Source: an uncultured Alphaproteobacteria bacterium (GTDB lineage Bacteria; Pseudomonadota; Alphaproteobacteria; Caulobacterales; Caulobacteraceae). Taken from it: a DNA stretch of 62,665 nucleotides. The stretch covers positions 1-62,665 of the forward strand of contig CALETE010000007.1 in the NCBI GenBank assembly GCA_937920085.1, in the 5' to 3' direction. Position 1 is the first letter of the stretch, and the number at the start of each line of letters is the position of its first letter. Made by a program: the position numbers and the translations under genes. Positions 49,960-58,551 of this stretch are shown here, in pieces. The notes under the pieces were generated by a model that did not search any database, was not told where the DNA came from, and saw only the letters and a program-made list of their open reading frames with translations.

Positions 49960-51006
49960 CTAGCGCCGCAGCGGCGTGCGTCTTGCCTTACCTGGGGAGG
50001 GGCGAAGCTGTCGATTGGCACCCAAATTCAGCTCGGCGCGGAGCTTTGCCAAACTCTCCCAGCGGTCGCGGTCAAGTCGGCCATCCTGTAGGGCGTCTCG
50101 AACGGCACAGCCCGGTTCGGCCTTATGCAGACAATCACGAAACCGGCAGCTGAGGGCGAGGGTCTCAATCTCTGCTTCGAGGTCAGCAAAGGTCGCCGCC
50201 AATCCTGCCTGGGCATCCCAAAGACCCAACTCCCGCATGCCAGGGGTATCCAGCAATAGGGCACCAGAGGGCATTAGAATGAGCTCCCTGTGGGTCGTGG
50301 TATGCCGACCGCGGGCGTCAGAGTCGCGAATTTCCGCGGTCGCCATTTTTTCTTCGCCAGCCAAGGCATTGACGATCGTCGATTTTCCCGCGCCGGAACT
50401 CCCCAGGAGCACTGCCGTAAGGCCAGGGGCCAGGAGCCCCGCCAAGGCATCCATGCCAAGACCGGTCCTTGCAGAAATCACCATCACCTCAACACCACCC
50501 AGCGCCTGGGTGAGGTCTGACCTCGCCACCACAGCCTCGGCTGCCAGGTCCGCCTTGGTCAGAACCACAACGGGTCGCACACCGCTCTCCAGGGCCATGG
50601 CCAGATAGCGCTCAAGCCGACGCGGATTGAGATCCGCATTCAGAGACGACACCAAGAGCGCCAGGTCGACATTGGCGGCGACGGCCTGCACGGTCTGGGC
50701 TTGGCCCGCCGCGCGGCGGACGAAGAGGCTGGTCCGGGGTAGGACCGCTTGAATTGAAGCGCCTTCGCCGGGTCGCTGGGCGCAGGCCACCCAGTCCCCC
50801 GTCACAGGAAAATCCAAATCTCCGGCCTGATGGGCTAGCTTGCCAGCAAGACTGGCTGCCATCTCACCGTCTTCCGTCATAACTCGGGCATGGCTGCGCT
50901 GCTGGACGACGATCCTGCCAGGCAGGAGCCCCCGCTCGGCGAAGGGCGCAAAGGCTGCCCGACGCTCGGGGGTATAGCCATAGGACTCAAGGACAGAGGT
51001 CAACAC
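49960..51006 (-). CDS. rsgA: Ribosome small subunit-dependent GTPase A
   Basis: A 348-residue circularly permuted GTPase acting in late 30S maturation. Order G4 'VVLTKADL', G1 'LLGSSGAGKSTIVNAL', G3 'LLDTPGMREL' is the permuted one expected. An N-terminal OB-fold precedes (about 20-95) and a zinc-binding C-terminal part 'CRFRDCLHKAEPGCAV' follows. Starts at GTG 51006; no in-frame ATG is better placed. Stands 18 bp downstream of the lrp-type gene and may be co-transcribed with it. Confidence 0.95.
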   Translation of the reverse strand: MLTSVLESYGYTPERRAAFAPFAERGLLPGRIVVQQRSHARVMTEDGEMAASLAGKLAHQAGDLDFPVTGDWVACAQRPGEGASIQAVLPRTSLFVRRAAGQAQTVQAVAANVDLALLVSSLNADLNPRRLERYLAMALESGVRPVVVLTKADLAAEAVVARSDLTQALGGVEVMVISARTGLGMDALAGLLAPGLTAVLLGSSGAGKSTIVNALAGEEKMATAEIRDSDARGRHTTTHRELILMPSGALLLDTPGMRELGLWDAQAGLAATFADLEAEIETLALSCRFRDCLHKAEPGCAVRDALQDGRLDRDRWESLAKLRAELNLGANRQLRPSPGKARRTPLRR

Positions 51007-51024
51007 ATGGACTTTCCAGCACCT

Positions 51025-51483
51025 TCAAAGAGGTAGGGCCGTGGTAAACTTGATTTGCTCCATGGCGAAGGACGAACTGACATCGCCCAAGGGTGCCGTG
51101 GCGATCAGTCTCTTATAGAACCGGTCATAGGCGGCAATGTCTCGGACCACCACCTTGAGCAGATAGTCGGTCTCGCCACTCATCCGGTAGAACTCCACCA
51201 CCTCGGGCAGGGCAGCGGCCCCTCGGGCAAACTGGGTGAGCCAGTCCTCGTCATGCCGGGCCGTCCTGACCGCCACAAACACCACGAGGCCCAGGTCCAG
51301 CTGGTCGCGATCCAGTAGGGCCACCCGCCGCTCAATGATCCCCTGGGCCTCTAAGCGCTTGACCCGCTTCCAGCAGGGGGTCTGGGACAGCCCGACCCGT
51401 TCGGCCAGGTCGCTAAGGGCCAGGGTCGCATCCACCTGGAGCTCCCGCAATATGCGGCGGTCAATTGAATCTAGAGTTTCCAT
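51025..51483 (-). CDS. Lrp/AsnC family transcriptional regulator
   Basis: A 152-residue regulator. 'LDSIDRRILRELQVDATLAL' and 'SDLAERVGLSQTPCWKRVKR' form the AsnC-type winged helix; the RAM/effector domain follows with 'YRMSGETDYLLKVVVRD'. It most likely senses an amino acid. A near-consensus Lrp site lies 21-35 bp upstream of its ATG, suggesting autoregulation and possible control of the divergent small gene. Confidence 0.93.
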   Translation of the reverse strand: METLDSIDRRILRELQVDATLALSDLAERVGLSQTPCWKRVKRLEAQGIIERRVALLDRDQLDLGLVVFVAVRTARHDEDWLTQFARGAAALPEVVEFYRMSGETDYLLKVVVRDIAAYDRFYKRLIATAPLGDVSSSFAMEQIKFTTALPL

Positions 51484-51503
51484 TTTCTAAAATCCCGCCA
51501 GAA

Positions 51504-51518
51504 AAGAAATATATTCTA
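51504..51518 (-). promoter_or_regulatory. Candidate Lrp-type operator
   Basis: On the minus strand TAGAATATATTTCTT agrees with the Lrp consensus YAGHAWATTWTDCTR at 13 of 15 positions. It sits in the short AT-rich divergent region between the Lrp-family gene and the small membrane-protein gene. Confidence 0.5.
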
Positions 51519-51602
51519 CCATCTGCCCGAAATGGGTGAAAATCGATACGATAATTTCCGCGCCATGCGGGATCATGCACCTCATCAGTCCCGGAGGATG
51601 AC

Positions 51603-51833
51603 ATGGCACCGCACTTGGGCAGGCACCTGCAAGACGTCGGCGAAAGCTATGACGAACACTTCGTCCATGCGGGCCGGTATGGCCTGGTGCTGATCGGAGC
51701 CGGTATGGCCTGTCTGGTCCACGCCATACTACCCTTCCTGTTCGAAAAGACCGGCAGCGAGTGCGTCTCCCGGCTCTACGCCCACATGGCGGGGCGTGGC
51801 CGCATGACGACGGAAGAGTCCGCGCGGGCCTAG
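51603..51833 (+). CDS. DUF6356-like small membrane protein
   Basis: A 76-residue protein with one clear membrane segment 'YGLVLIGAGMACLVHAILPF' in the middle and an N-terminal 'HLQDVGESYDEHFVHAG'. The pattern 'H....G.....HF..A.......G.....HA..P..F..T.S' is shared by short alphaproteobacterial proteins I know as DUF6356 (some called capsule-related, without proof). ATG 51603 follows GGAGG. Divergent from the Lrp-type gene; its end overlaps the converging VOC gene by 4 bp. Confidence 0.75.
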   Translation: MAPHLGRHLQDVGESYDEHFVHAGRYGLVLIGAGMACLVHAILPFLFEKTGSECVSRLYAHMAGRGRMTTEESARA

Positions 51834-52219
51834 GCCCGGGGCTCGATCAGATCCCAGCGATTGCCGTAGAGGTCCTCAAAAACGGCAACAGTGCCATAGG
51901 CCTCCTGTCTGGGCGTTTCGATGAACCGGACCCCGGCCCGGGTCATGGCCTCGAAATCCCTTAGGAAGTCGTCAGTGTGCAGGAAGAGAAACACCCGCCC
52001 CCCTGTCTGGTTACCAATCCGACTGGCCTGTTGATCGCCATCTGCCCGGGCCAGGAGAAGACCAGATTCCCTCGCCCCCGGCGGCCGCACGACCACCCAG
52101 CGCTTGCCACCTCCAAGGTCAGTATCCTCCACCAACTGAAAGCCCAGCTTATGGACATAGAAGTCGATGGCAGGATCATAATCGGCGACCAACAGGGCTG
52201 TCAGGGCGATGTGGGTCAT
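51830..52219 (-). CDS. VOC/glyoxalase family protein
   Basis: A 129-residue vicinal oxygen chelate protein with two beta-alpha-beta-beta-beta units: 'ALLVADYDPAIDFYVHKLGF' and 'FLHTDDFLRDFEAMTRAGVR', ending 'VAVFEDLYGNRWDLIEPR' with the C-terminal metal/Glu motif. ATG 52219 is chosen over an upstream TTG (52228). Could be a lyase, dioxygenase-like or resistance-type binding protein; substrate not readable. Confidence 0.87.
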   Translation of the reverse strand: MTHIALTALLVADYDPAIDFYVHKLGFQLVEDTDLGGGKRWVVVRPPGARESGLLLARADGDQQASRIGNQTGGRVFLFLHTDDFLRDFEAMTRAGVRFIETPRQEAYGTVAVFEDLYGNRWDLIEPRA

Positions 52220-52258
52220 GCCAGCCAAACCAACGCCCCGCTAAATCTTTGAAATCAT

Positions 52259-52333
<75 letters not shown>

Positions 52334-52364
52334 GCCCTGGGCCTGTGCGGCACCAGAGCTTGAC

Positions 52365-52392
52365 CTATAGCGGGACTGGAGACCCCGGCCAA
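52365..52392 (-). promoter_or_regulatory. Candidate tRNA-Gly promoter
   Basis: On the minus strand TTGGCC (52392-52387), 16-nt spacer, CTATAG (52370-52365), 31 bp upstream of the tRNA 5' end. Position and spacing are right for a tRNA transcription unit. Confidence 0.5.
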
Positions 52393-52413
52393 GGGGGTGC
52401 CGCAAGATGGTGG

Positions 52414-53433
52414 CTATTCCCAGGGGCGGAAGTGTTTCGACAGCTTAAGGCCCTGGCGCTGATAGTGGCTGCCGCCCTCACCATAGAGCCGCTCAGGGCG
52501 GCTGATCAGGGGTTCGTGGACCAGGCGGGCCACGGTCTGGCCGTCCTCCAACAGGAAGGGGGTTTCGTGGCTACGCACCTCCAGCACCCCCCGCGATCCG
52601 GCGGCGCCCGCTTCGGCTGTGCCAAAGCCCGGATCGAAAAAGCCGGCATAGTGCACCCGGAACTCACCCACCGACGGATCGATGGGGGTCATTTCGGCAG
52701 CTTCCATCACCGGGATCTCGATCGCCTCCTTCGAGGCCAGGATGTAGAATTCGCCCGGGTCCAGCAAAAGCTCGCCACGGACCGGATGTAGGGGCTCCCA
52801 GAAATCCCGGGGGTCATGGCCATCCACCCGGTCCATGTCGACCACGCCGGAATGGCGGCGGGCCCTAAAACCTGCCACCCCGTCGCTGAGGTCGACCCCG
52901 ACACTGCGGGTGCCCAGGCGGGCGGGGGTGCCGCGCTTGAGGCGCAGCTGGTTCAGGCGGGTGCCAGTGCGCACCAGTATGGAAAAGGTCTGGGGTGCGA
53001 TTTCAATATAGATCGGACCGTCATAGCCCGCTGCCACATCATCAAAGGCCGGTTGCCGGTCGCTGAGCAGGCGGACAAACACGTCCACCCGGCCCGTGGA
53101 GCTCTTGGGATTGGCCCGCGCAGAAATATCGGCCGGCAGGCTGAGCCGTTCCTGGAGCTCAGCAATATAGACGCAGCCCCGCTCGAGCACGGCGCCCTTG
53201 CTGAGGTCCAGCTCATGCATGGCCACATCGGCGATGCGGCTGGCCACGGTGCGACCCAGGCGCGGCAGGAAGGAGGCCCGCACCCGCCAGCAGCGCACAC
53301 CCAGACGCAGGTCCAGACTGGCCGGCTGGACCTGATTGGCGTCGAAAGGGCTCTGCGAGGTGATAGCGCCATGGGCGATCAGCTCGTCAATGGACTGGCA
53401 GGGGAGAATCCCGGCGGCGGCAGTGTTTGTCAT
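52414..53433 (-). CDS. Two-domain 2'-deoxycytidine 5'-triphosphate deaminase
   Basis: A 339-residue protein that is about twice the length of a classical Dcd. It contains two dUTPase/Dcd-like halves: 'QVQPASLDLRLGVRCWRV' in the first and 'FRVHYAGFFDPGFGTAE' with 'HETPFLLEDGQTVARLVHE' in the second. This long form is typical of Alphaproteobacteria and supplies dUMP precursors for thymidylate. ATG 53433 starts the protein at a natural MTNTAAAG; the longer frame to 53469 runs into the metZ upstream region. It is transcribed divergently from metZ. Confidence 0.92.
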   Translation of the reverse strand: MTNTAAAGILPCQSIDELIAHGAITSQSPFDANQVQPASLDLRLGVRCWRVRASFLPRLGRTVASRIADVAMHELDLSKGAVLERGCVYIAELQERLSLPADISARANPKSSTGRVDVFVRLLSDRQPAFDDVAAGYDGPIYIEIAPQTFSILVRTGTRLNQLRLKRGTPARLGTRSVGVDLSDGVAGFRARRHSGVVDMDRVDGHDPRDFWEPLHPVRGELLLDPGEFYILASKEAIEIPVMEAAEMTPIDPSVGEFRVHYAGFFDPGFGTAEAGAAGSRGVLEVRSHETPFLLEDGQTVARLVHEPLISRPERLYGEGGSHYQRQGLKLSKHFRPWE

Positions 53434-53464
53434 CGCCCCCTTAGTCGCCCCCCGGGGCGCACTT

Positions 53465-53549
53465 GGCAAGATCGCGCGCCTCTGAAGGTTAGGACAGAAA
53501 ACCTGACTTGCCCTCCGCGCCCTTGACCGCGATCAGTGGGTCGGGTCAA
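53465..53549 (+). promoter_or_regulatory. Structured leader upstream of metZ (possible pseudoknot)
   Basis: Helix a: GGCAAG 53465-53470 with CTTGCC 53507-53512, enclosing hairpin AGGTT 53486-53490/AACCT 53500-53504. Helix b: ATCGCG 53471-53476 with CGCGAT 53528-53533, crossing helix a as an H-type pseudoknot would. Helix c: TTGACC 53523-53528 with GGTCAA 53544-53549 competes with b. It does not match the SAM-II consensus that I know. Function is inference from position before a methionine gene. Confidence 0.35.
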
Positions 53550-53576
53550 CAGCGAGACGAAACTAAGGAGTACCCC

Positions 53577-54761
53577 ATGGCCGAGAACCCGCAGGATTGG
53601 GAACAGGAAACCAAGCTGGTGCGCGGTGGCCTCGCCCGCTCACCCTATGGCGAGATCTCCGAAGCCCTCTATCTCACCCAGAGCTTCGCCTATGACAGCG
53701 CCAGTGCTGCCGACCGCCGGTTCTCCGGCGAAGACGCGGGCTATATCTACCAACGGTTCGGAAACCCTACGACCCAGATGTTCGAGGACCGGCTGGCCCT
53801 GCTGGAGGGCGCGCAGCTTTGCCGCGCCACAGCCTCGGGCATGGCGGCGGTTCATGTGGCCCTTCAGGGTATGGTGCGGGCGGGTGACCATATTGTCGCT
53901 GGTCGCGCCTTGTTCGGCTCCTGCCGGTGGATCCTGTCGGAGTGGATGCCCCGGTTCGGGGTCGAGGTGACCTATGTGGACGCCACGGACCTGACCGCTT
54001 GGAAGAATGCCGTGCGGCCCAATACCAAGGCCTTCCTGGTGGAAAGCCCCGCCAATCCCCTGCTGGAAGTCACAGCCATCGGCGCTGTGGCAGATATCGC
54101 ACACGCCGCCGGAGCCAAACTGGTGGTGGACAATGTGTTTGCCACGCCGATCTTCCAAAAGCCCCTGACCCTGGGTGCCGACATCGTCGTCTATTCCGCC
54201 ACCAAGCATATTGACGGTCAGGGTCGGGTCCTGGGCGGGGCCATTCTGGGCAACGAGCCCCTGATGAGCGAGTCCTACAAGGACATACTGCGCCATACCG
54301 GCCCGGCCCTGTCGCCGTTCAATTCCTGGGTCCTGTTGAAGGGTCTCGAAACCCTGGAACTGCGGGTCACCCGCCAGGCTGAGAACGCCACAAAGGTCGC
54401 CAACGCCATAGGCGAGCACGCCAAGGTCAAGCGTGTCCTGTTCCCGGGCCGCCCCGATCACCCCCAAGCCGCCTTGATCGCCAACCAGATGACCGGCCCC
54501 GGGAACGTGGTCGCCTTTGATCTGGGGGACCGGGCCGCGGCATGGCGATTCCTGGACGCCCTGGCCATCGTGGACATTTCCAACAATCTTGGCGACGCCA
54601 AGTCTATGGCCACCCACCCCTGCACCACCACCCACAGGTCCATGCCCGAAGCCGAGCGCCTGGAAATCGGCCTGACCGAGGGCTGGGTGCGGATGAGCGT
54701 CGGCCTGGAAGGCGCTGGCGATCTGGTGCGCGACGTCAGCCGAGCCCTGGACGCGGCCTGA
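53577..54761 (+). CDS. metZ: O-succinylhomoserine sulfhydrylase
   Basis: A 394-residue PLP enzyme of the Cys/Met metabolism family that makes homocysteine from O-succinylhomoserine and sulfide. PLP Lys at about residue 210 in 'YSATKHIDGQGRVLGG', phosphate-binding 'ATASGMAAVH', 'ESPANPLLEV' and 'SLGDAKS'-like 'NNLGDAKSMATHPCTTTH' near the end. The 'KHIDGQGRVLGG' form distinguishes MetZ from cystathionine synthases. ATG 53577 has AAGGAG 7 nt upstream; an in-frame extension to 53508 is rejected. Preceded by a structured leader. Confidence 0.93.
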   Translation: MAENPQDWEQETKLVRGGLARSPYGEISEALYLTQSFAYDSASAADRRFSGEDAGYIYQRFGNPTTQMFEDRLALLEGAQLCRATASGMAAVHVALQGMVRAGDHIVAGRALFGSCRWILSEWMPRFGVEVTYVDATDLTAWKNAVRPNTKAFLVESPANPLLEVTAIGAVADIAHAAGAKLVVDNVFATPIFQKPLTLGADIVVYSATKHIDGQGRVLGGAILGNEPLMSESYKDILRHTGPALSPFNSWVLLKGLETLELRVTRQAENATKVANAIGEHAKVKRVLFPGRPDHPQAALIANQMTGPGNVVAFDLGDRAAAWRFLDALAIVDISNNLGDAKSMATHPCTTTHRSMPEAERLEIGLTEGWVRMSVGLEGAGDLVRDVSRALDAA

Positions 54762-54786
54762 TCGCCGCGCCCTAGGCCTTTTGCGC

Positions 54787-55569
54787 CTAGAAGATGCCGT
54801 AGCCGCCGTCGATCAGGAAGCTGTCGCCGGTGTGGAAGCTTGAGGCGTCGGAGGCCAGATAGACGGCCATACCCCCAAAGTCGGCGGGCTGACCCCAGCG
54901 GCGGACCGGCACGCGCTTGATGACATTGTCGTTGAACTTGTCGTTGCCCTGGGCCCCGGCGGTCATGTCGGTGGCGATCCAGCCCGGCAGTATGGCATTG
55001 GCGCGGACGCCGTAGCGGGCGTGCTCCACGGCAATGGCGCGGATCATCGAGATCACGGCACCCTTGGTGGCGGCGTAGGCCTCATTACGTGGCGCGCCGT
55101 CCAGGGCCGACAGGGATGAGATCACCACCAGGGAGCCTCCGGCCCGGTCACCTTCGCCGGCTCGGGCCACCATGTGCTTGCAGGCCTCGCGGAAGGTGAA
55201 GAAGACGCCGTCCAGATTGACCGACAGAACCCTGCGGTACTGCTCAGTCGAGAATTCGGAGAACGAGGGTGCGCCGCCGCCAATGCCGGCATTGGCGACA
55301 ACCGTGTCGACCCGGCCCATCTTGTTGACGGCCTCGACCATGCCTGCGCGAACTGCCTCTTCATCGGCGACATTGATCACCTGGGTCAGGACTCGGACGC
55401 CGGTGGCCTTGAGTTTGTCTTCTGCGTCGGCGTTCTTGGCCGGATTGGATCCCCAGATCACCACATCGGCACCGGCCTGGGCCAGAGCTTCGGCCATACC
55501 AAACCCAATGCCGCCATTACCGCCGGTCACCAGGGCGACTTTTCCAGTCAGATCAAAAGGCTTGTAAGC
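54787..55569 (-). CDS. Short-chain dehydrogenase/reductase
   Basis: A 260-residue classical SDR. NAD(P) loop 'TGGNGGIGFGMAEAL', 'NAGIGGGAPSF', catalytic Ser in 'VVISSLSALDG', Tyr165-x3-Lys169 in 'YAATKGA', and 'PGWIATDMTAG'. ATG 55569 is preceded by GGGAGA; a longer frame to 55611 is not supported. Located downstream of mmsA on the same strand; may act on a 3-hydroxyacyl or sugar substrate. A CTAGGC/GCCTAG hairpin (54772-54790) lies between it and the converging metZ. Confidence 0.92.
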   Translation of the reverse strand, partial: AYKPFDLTGKVALVTGGNGGIGFGMAEALAQAGADVVIWGSNPAKNADAEDKLKATGVRVLTQVINVADEEAVRAGMVEAVNKMGRVDTVVANAGIGGGAPSFSEFSTEQYRRVLSVNLDGVFFTFREACKHMVARAGEGDRAGGSLVVISSLSALDGAPRNEAYAATKGAVISMIRAIAVEHARYGVRANAILPGWIATDMTAGAQGNDKFNDNVIKRVPVRRWGQPADFGGMAVYLASDASSFHTGDSFLIDGGYGIF

Positions 55570-55644
55570 CATGGTTGTTTCTCTCCCAATTTTGTCTCGT
55601 TGCAGCCGCAATGACGGTCATCACCTAGGGTCCGTCAAGGCCTG

Positions 55645-57156
55645 TTACTTCATGGTCGGAATGACGAAAGCCGAGTCCGCAACATCGCCATCTGGCCATC
55701 GGGCCGTGATCGTTTTGACCTTGGTATAGAACTTTACACCCTCCATGCCGTGCTGGTTGGTGTCGCCAAAGGCCGAGCGCTTCCACCCCCCGAAGGAGTG
55801 ATAGGCCACCGGCACAGGGATCGGCACATTAATGCCAACCATGCCCACATTGACCCGCGCGGCGAATTCCCGGGCGATCTTGCCGCTGCGGGTAAAGATC
55901 GCAACGCCATTACCGTACTGGTGAGCCGATGGCAGGGCGAGCGCATCCTCAAAGGTCTCGGCCCGCACCATCTGCAAGACAGGCCCGAAGATTTCCTCCT
56001 GGTAGGTCTTCATGCCGGGCTTCACCTGATCAAACAGGCTAGGTCCGATAAAGAAGCCCTTCTCAAAGCCCTGCAGCTGGAAGCCGCGGCCATCCACCAC
56101 AAGCTCCGCCCCCTCATCGACCCCCATCTGGATATAGTCAGAGATCTTTTGACGGTGGGCTGCGCTAACAACGGGACCGTATTGCGCGGCGGCATCATTG
56201 GAGAGGCCGACCTTGAGAGTCTCGATTTCGGCGACCAAGCGTTCGCGAAGGTCATTGGCCGTCCTAGCCCCCACGGGGACCACGACAGGCAGGGCCATAC
56301 AGCGCTCACCGGCAGACCCGAAAGCCGCGCCGGACAGATCCTTGACCACCTGATCTAGGTCGGCGTCTGGCATGACAATGCCATGGTTCTTGGCACCGCC
56401 CATGGCCTGCACCCGCTTGCCGTTGGCCGTGCCCCTTGAATAGACGTAATGGGCAATGTCGGAGCTGCCGACAAAGCTGACCGCGGCAATGGCTGGATGG
56501 TCGAGAATGGCGTCGACGCTGACCTTGTCGCCATGCACGACATTCAGCACGCCCTTCACATCCTGCCCCACGGCGGCACCAGCCTCCATGAACAGCTCGG
56601 CCAGGCGCACAGGAACAGATGAGTCCTTCTCTGAAGGCTTGAGCACAAAGGTATTGCCCACCGCGATTGCAATACCGAACATCCACATGGGGATCATGGC
56701 GGGGAAGTTGAACGGCGTAATGCCTGCGGCGACGCCCAGGGGCTGGCGCATGGAATAGACGTCAATGCCGGGGCCGGCACCTTCGGTGTATTCACCCTTG
56801 AGAACATGGGGAATGCCGCAGGCAAATTCGATGACCTCTAGGCCTCGCTGAATGTCACCCTTGGAGTCGGCAATGACCTTGCCGTGCTCTGAGGACAGAA
56901 GCTCAGCCAAGGCCTGCATATTGGCTTCCACCAACCGTTTGAATTCAAACATCACCCTGGCGCGGCGCTGGGGATTGGTCGCTACCCAATTGGGCTGTGC
57001 TCGAAGGGCCGCCTGAACGGCCAGATCAACCTCTGCAGCCGATGCCAAAGCCACCTTGGCCTGGACCTCGCCCGTATTGGGGTTGAAAACGTCGCCGTAT
57101 CGGCCTGAAGCACCTGCGAGGGAGGCACCGTCGATGAAATGAGTGATGTCGCGCAT
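55645..57156 (-). CDS. mmsA: Methylmalonate-semialdehyde dehydrogenase (acylating)
   Basis: A 503-residue CoA-dependent aldehyde dehydrogenase that converts methylmalonate or malonate semialdehyde to propionyl- or acetyl-CoA, in valine, inositol and beta-alanine breakdown. Catalytic Cys at 286 in 'GSAGERCMALPV'; 'ITPFNFPAMIPMWMFGIAIA' and 'FVGSSDIAHYVY' are MmsA-type; C-terminal 'SFGGWKRSAFGD'. The Met/Pro-rich 'NFPAMIPMWM' separates it from other ALDHs. 75 bp upstream of the SDR on the same strand. Confidence 0.94.
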   Translation of the reverse strand: MRDITHFIDGASLAGASGRYGDVFNPNTGEVQAKVALASAAEVDLAVQAALRAQPNWVATNPQRRARVMFEFKRLVEANMQALAELLSSEHGKVIADSKGDIQRGLEVIEFACGIPHVLKGEYTEGAGPGIDVYSMRQPLGVAAGITPFNFPAMIPMWMFGIAIAVGNTFVLKPSEKDSSVPVRLAELFMEAGAAVGQDVKGVLNVVHGDKVSVDAILDHPAIAAVSFVGSSDIAHYVYSRGTANGKRVQAMGGAKNHGIVMPDADLDQVVKDLSGAAFGSAGERCMALPVVVPVGARTANDLRERLVAEIETLKVGLSNDAAAQYGPVVSAAHRQKISDYIQMGVDEGAELVVDGRGFQLQGFEKGFFIGPSLFDQVKPGMKTYQEEIFGPVLQMVRAETFEDALALPSAHQYGNGVAIFTRSGKIAREFAARVNVGMVGINVPIPVPVAYHSFGGWKRSAFGDTNQHGMEGVKFYTKVKTITARWPDGDVADSAFVIPTMK

Positions 57157-57226
57157 GCCAAATCTTCTACGGGCTGCAAACCGCCATGCCTAGACCTTCA
57201 AGCGCGGTGCAGGCATTCTCCGCCCC

Positions 57227-58099
57227 ATGACGGTCGCCCAGACAACATCCTTGGCTGAGGCCACGGGCCTTGGGGCTCACATTGTCGACCGACTGATTGT
57301 CGAGCGAGCTCCCAAGCTTGCCAGCAGCGCCCTATGGCCTTTGGTGCGCCCGGTTCTCTATGGGGTTTTGGACTATCGCAAAGCGCGGGCCATGGCCGAC
57401 ACCATTGCGCCCCTGCCTGGCCGCGATGCTGTGGAGGCGGTATCGAACCTGCTGCAAATCAAACTCACCGTGCGGCGACCCGACCGGATACCTCGCACGG
57501 GCAGGGTGGTGGTCATTGCCAATCATCCCACCGGGATTGCGGACGGTGTGGCGGTCTATGACGCCCTAAAGGATTATCGACCCGACCTGTGCTTTTATGC
57601 AAATGCCGACGCCCATAGGGTCTGCCCTGGGTTGATCGACACGCTGATCCCAGTGGAATGGGTGGCCGAAAAACGGACCCGCGAGCGGACGCGGCTGACC
57701 CTGAATATGACACGGGACGCCATGGAGGCCGAGCGCCCCCTCGTGATCTTTCCGGCAGGCAAGCTGGCGCGGCAGGGGAAGGACGGGCGCTTGGCGGAAT
57801 CGCCCTGGATGACAACGGCGGCGTCCTTGGCCCGCAAATATGAGGCGCCCATTCTGCCGCTGCATGTTCGGGGGCCATGGTCGACCCTCTTTCATTTCTT
57901 CCACCATTTTTCCGGCGAGCTGCGCGACATCACCCTGTTCCATGAGCTGCTGAACAAGCGTGGCGGCGTATTTTCCATCGACGTCGGCCCGGTGATCGAT
58001 TGGCGCGAGCTTGATCCTGATCCCCTCCGTGCCACCGAGGCCCTGAAGTCCCATGTGGCTGTTGGGCTTGGCCAGGATCCGGATCAGACCTTTTCGTAA
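57227..58099 (+). CDS. Lysophospholipid/glycerol-3-phosphate acyltransferase family protein
   Basis: A 290-residue membrane-associated acyltransferase (PlsC fold). Block I 'VVIANHPTGIADGVAVYD' carries the catalytic His/Asp in NHx5D-like form; block III-like 'PLVIFPAGKLARQGK' (FPEG variant with Ala for Glu) and 'APILPLHVRGPWSTLFHFFH' follow. It is the first gene of a tightly packed operon, its stop sharing one base with the tsaE start. Probably acylates a lysophospholipid or ornithine-type lipid; donor not determined. Confidence 0.85.
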   Translation: MTVAQTTSLAEATGLGAHIVDRLIVERAPKLASSALWPLVRPVLYGVLDYRKARAMADTIAPLPGRDAVEAVSNLLQIKLTVRRPDRIPRTGRVVVIANHPTGIADGVAVYDALKDYRPDLCFYANADAHRVCPGLIDTLIPVEWVAEKRTRERTRLTLNMTRDAMEAERPLVIFPAGKLARQGKDGRLAESPWMTTAASLARKYEAPILPLHVRGPWSTLFHFFHHFSGELRDITLFHELLNKRGGVFSIDVGPVIDWRELDPDPLRATEALKSHVAVGLGQDPDQTFS

Positions 58100-58551
58100 T
58101 GCCGCCCCTTGATCTCTTCCTCGCCGATGACGCGGCAACCGTCGCCCTGGGCGAATCCTTGGCCAAAAAATTAAGGGTCGGCGACGCCCTTTGCCTCAAC
58201 GGACCGCTCGGAGCTGGAAAATCCACCCTGGCCCGGGGACTGGTTCGGGCGCTAACGCGGCCAGATGAAGAGGTCCCCAGCCCGACCTTTACCCTGGTGC
58301 AAGCCTATGAGGGGCGAGATTTTCCGATCGCGCACTTTGATCTCTATCGCCTGACCGATCCCGATGAAGCCTATGAAATCGGGCTCGAAGACGCCCTGGA
58401 ATTTGGGGCAGCGATTATCGAATGGCCTGAACGCCTTGAGGGTCGCCTTCCCCCCGACAGACTCGATATAGACTTATTTTTAGAGGGTGATGCGCGTCGG
58501 GCGCGATTAACCGCCCATGGTAGTTGGAAGGATCGCGAGCTTGGATCGTGA
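58099..58551 (+). CDS. tsaE: tRNA threonylcarbamoyladenosine biosynthesis ATPase TsaE
   Basis: A 150-residue P-loop ATPase needed with TsaB/TsaD for t6A37 of tRNA. Walker A 'GPLGAGKSTLARGLVRAL', 'PSPTFTLVQAYEG', 'HFDLYRL', 'IIEWPERL' are all diagnostic. ATG 58099 overlaps the previous stop by one base. Its 3' end overlaps the next gene. Confidence 0.95.
   Translation: MPPLDLFLADDAATVALGESLAKKLRVGDALCLNGPLGAGKSTLARGLVRALTRPDEEVPSPTFTLVQAYEGRDFPIAHFDLYRLTDPDEAYEIGLEDALEFGAAIIEWPERLEGRLPPDRLDIDLFLEGDARRARLTAHGSWKDRELGS

Noticed and set aside
53434..53576. SAM-II riboswitch upstream of metZ
   Set aside because: The conserved SAM-II bases (TGATTT..., GCTAAA near the 3' end) are absent; reported instead as an unclassified structured leader.
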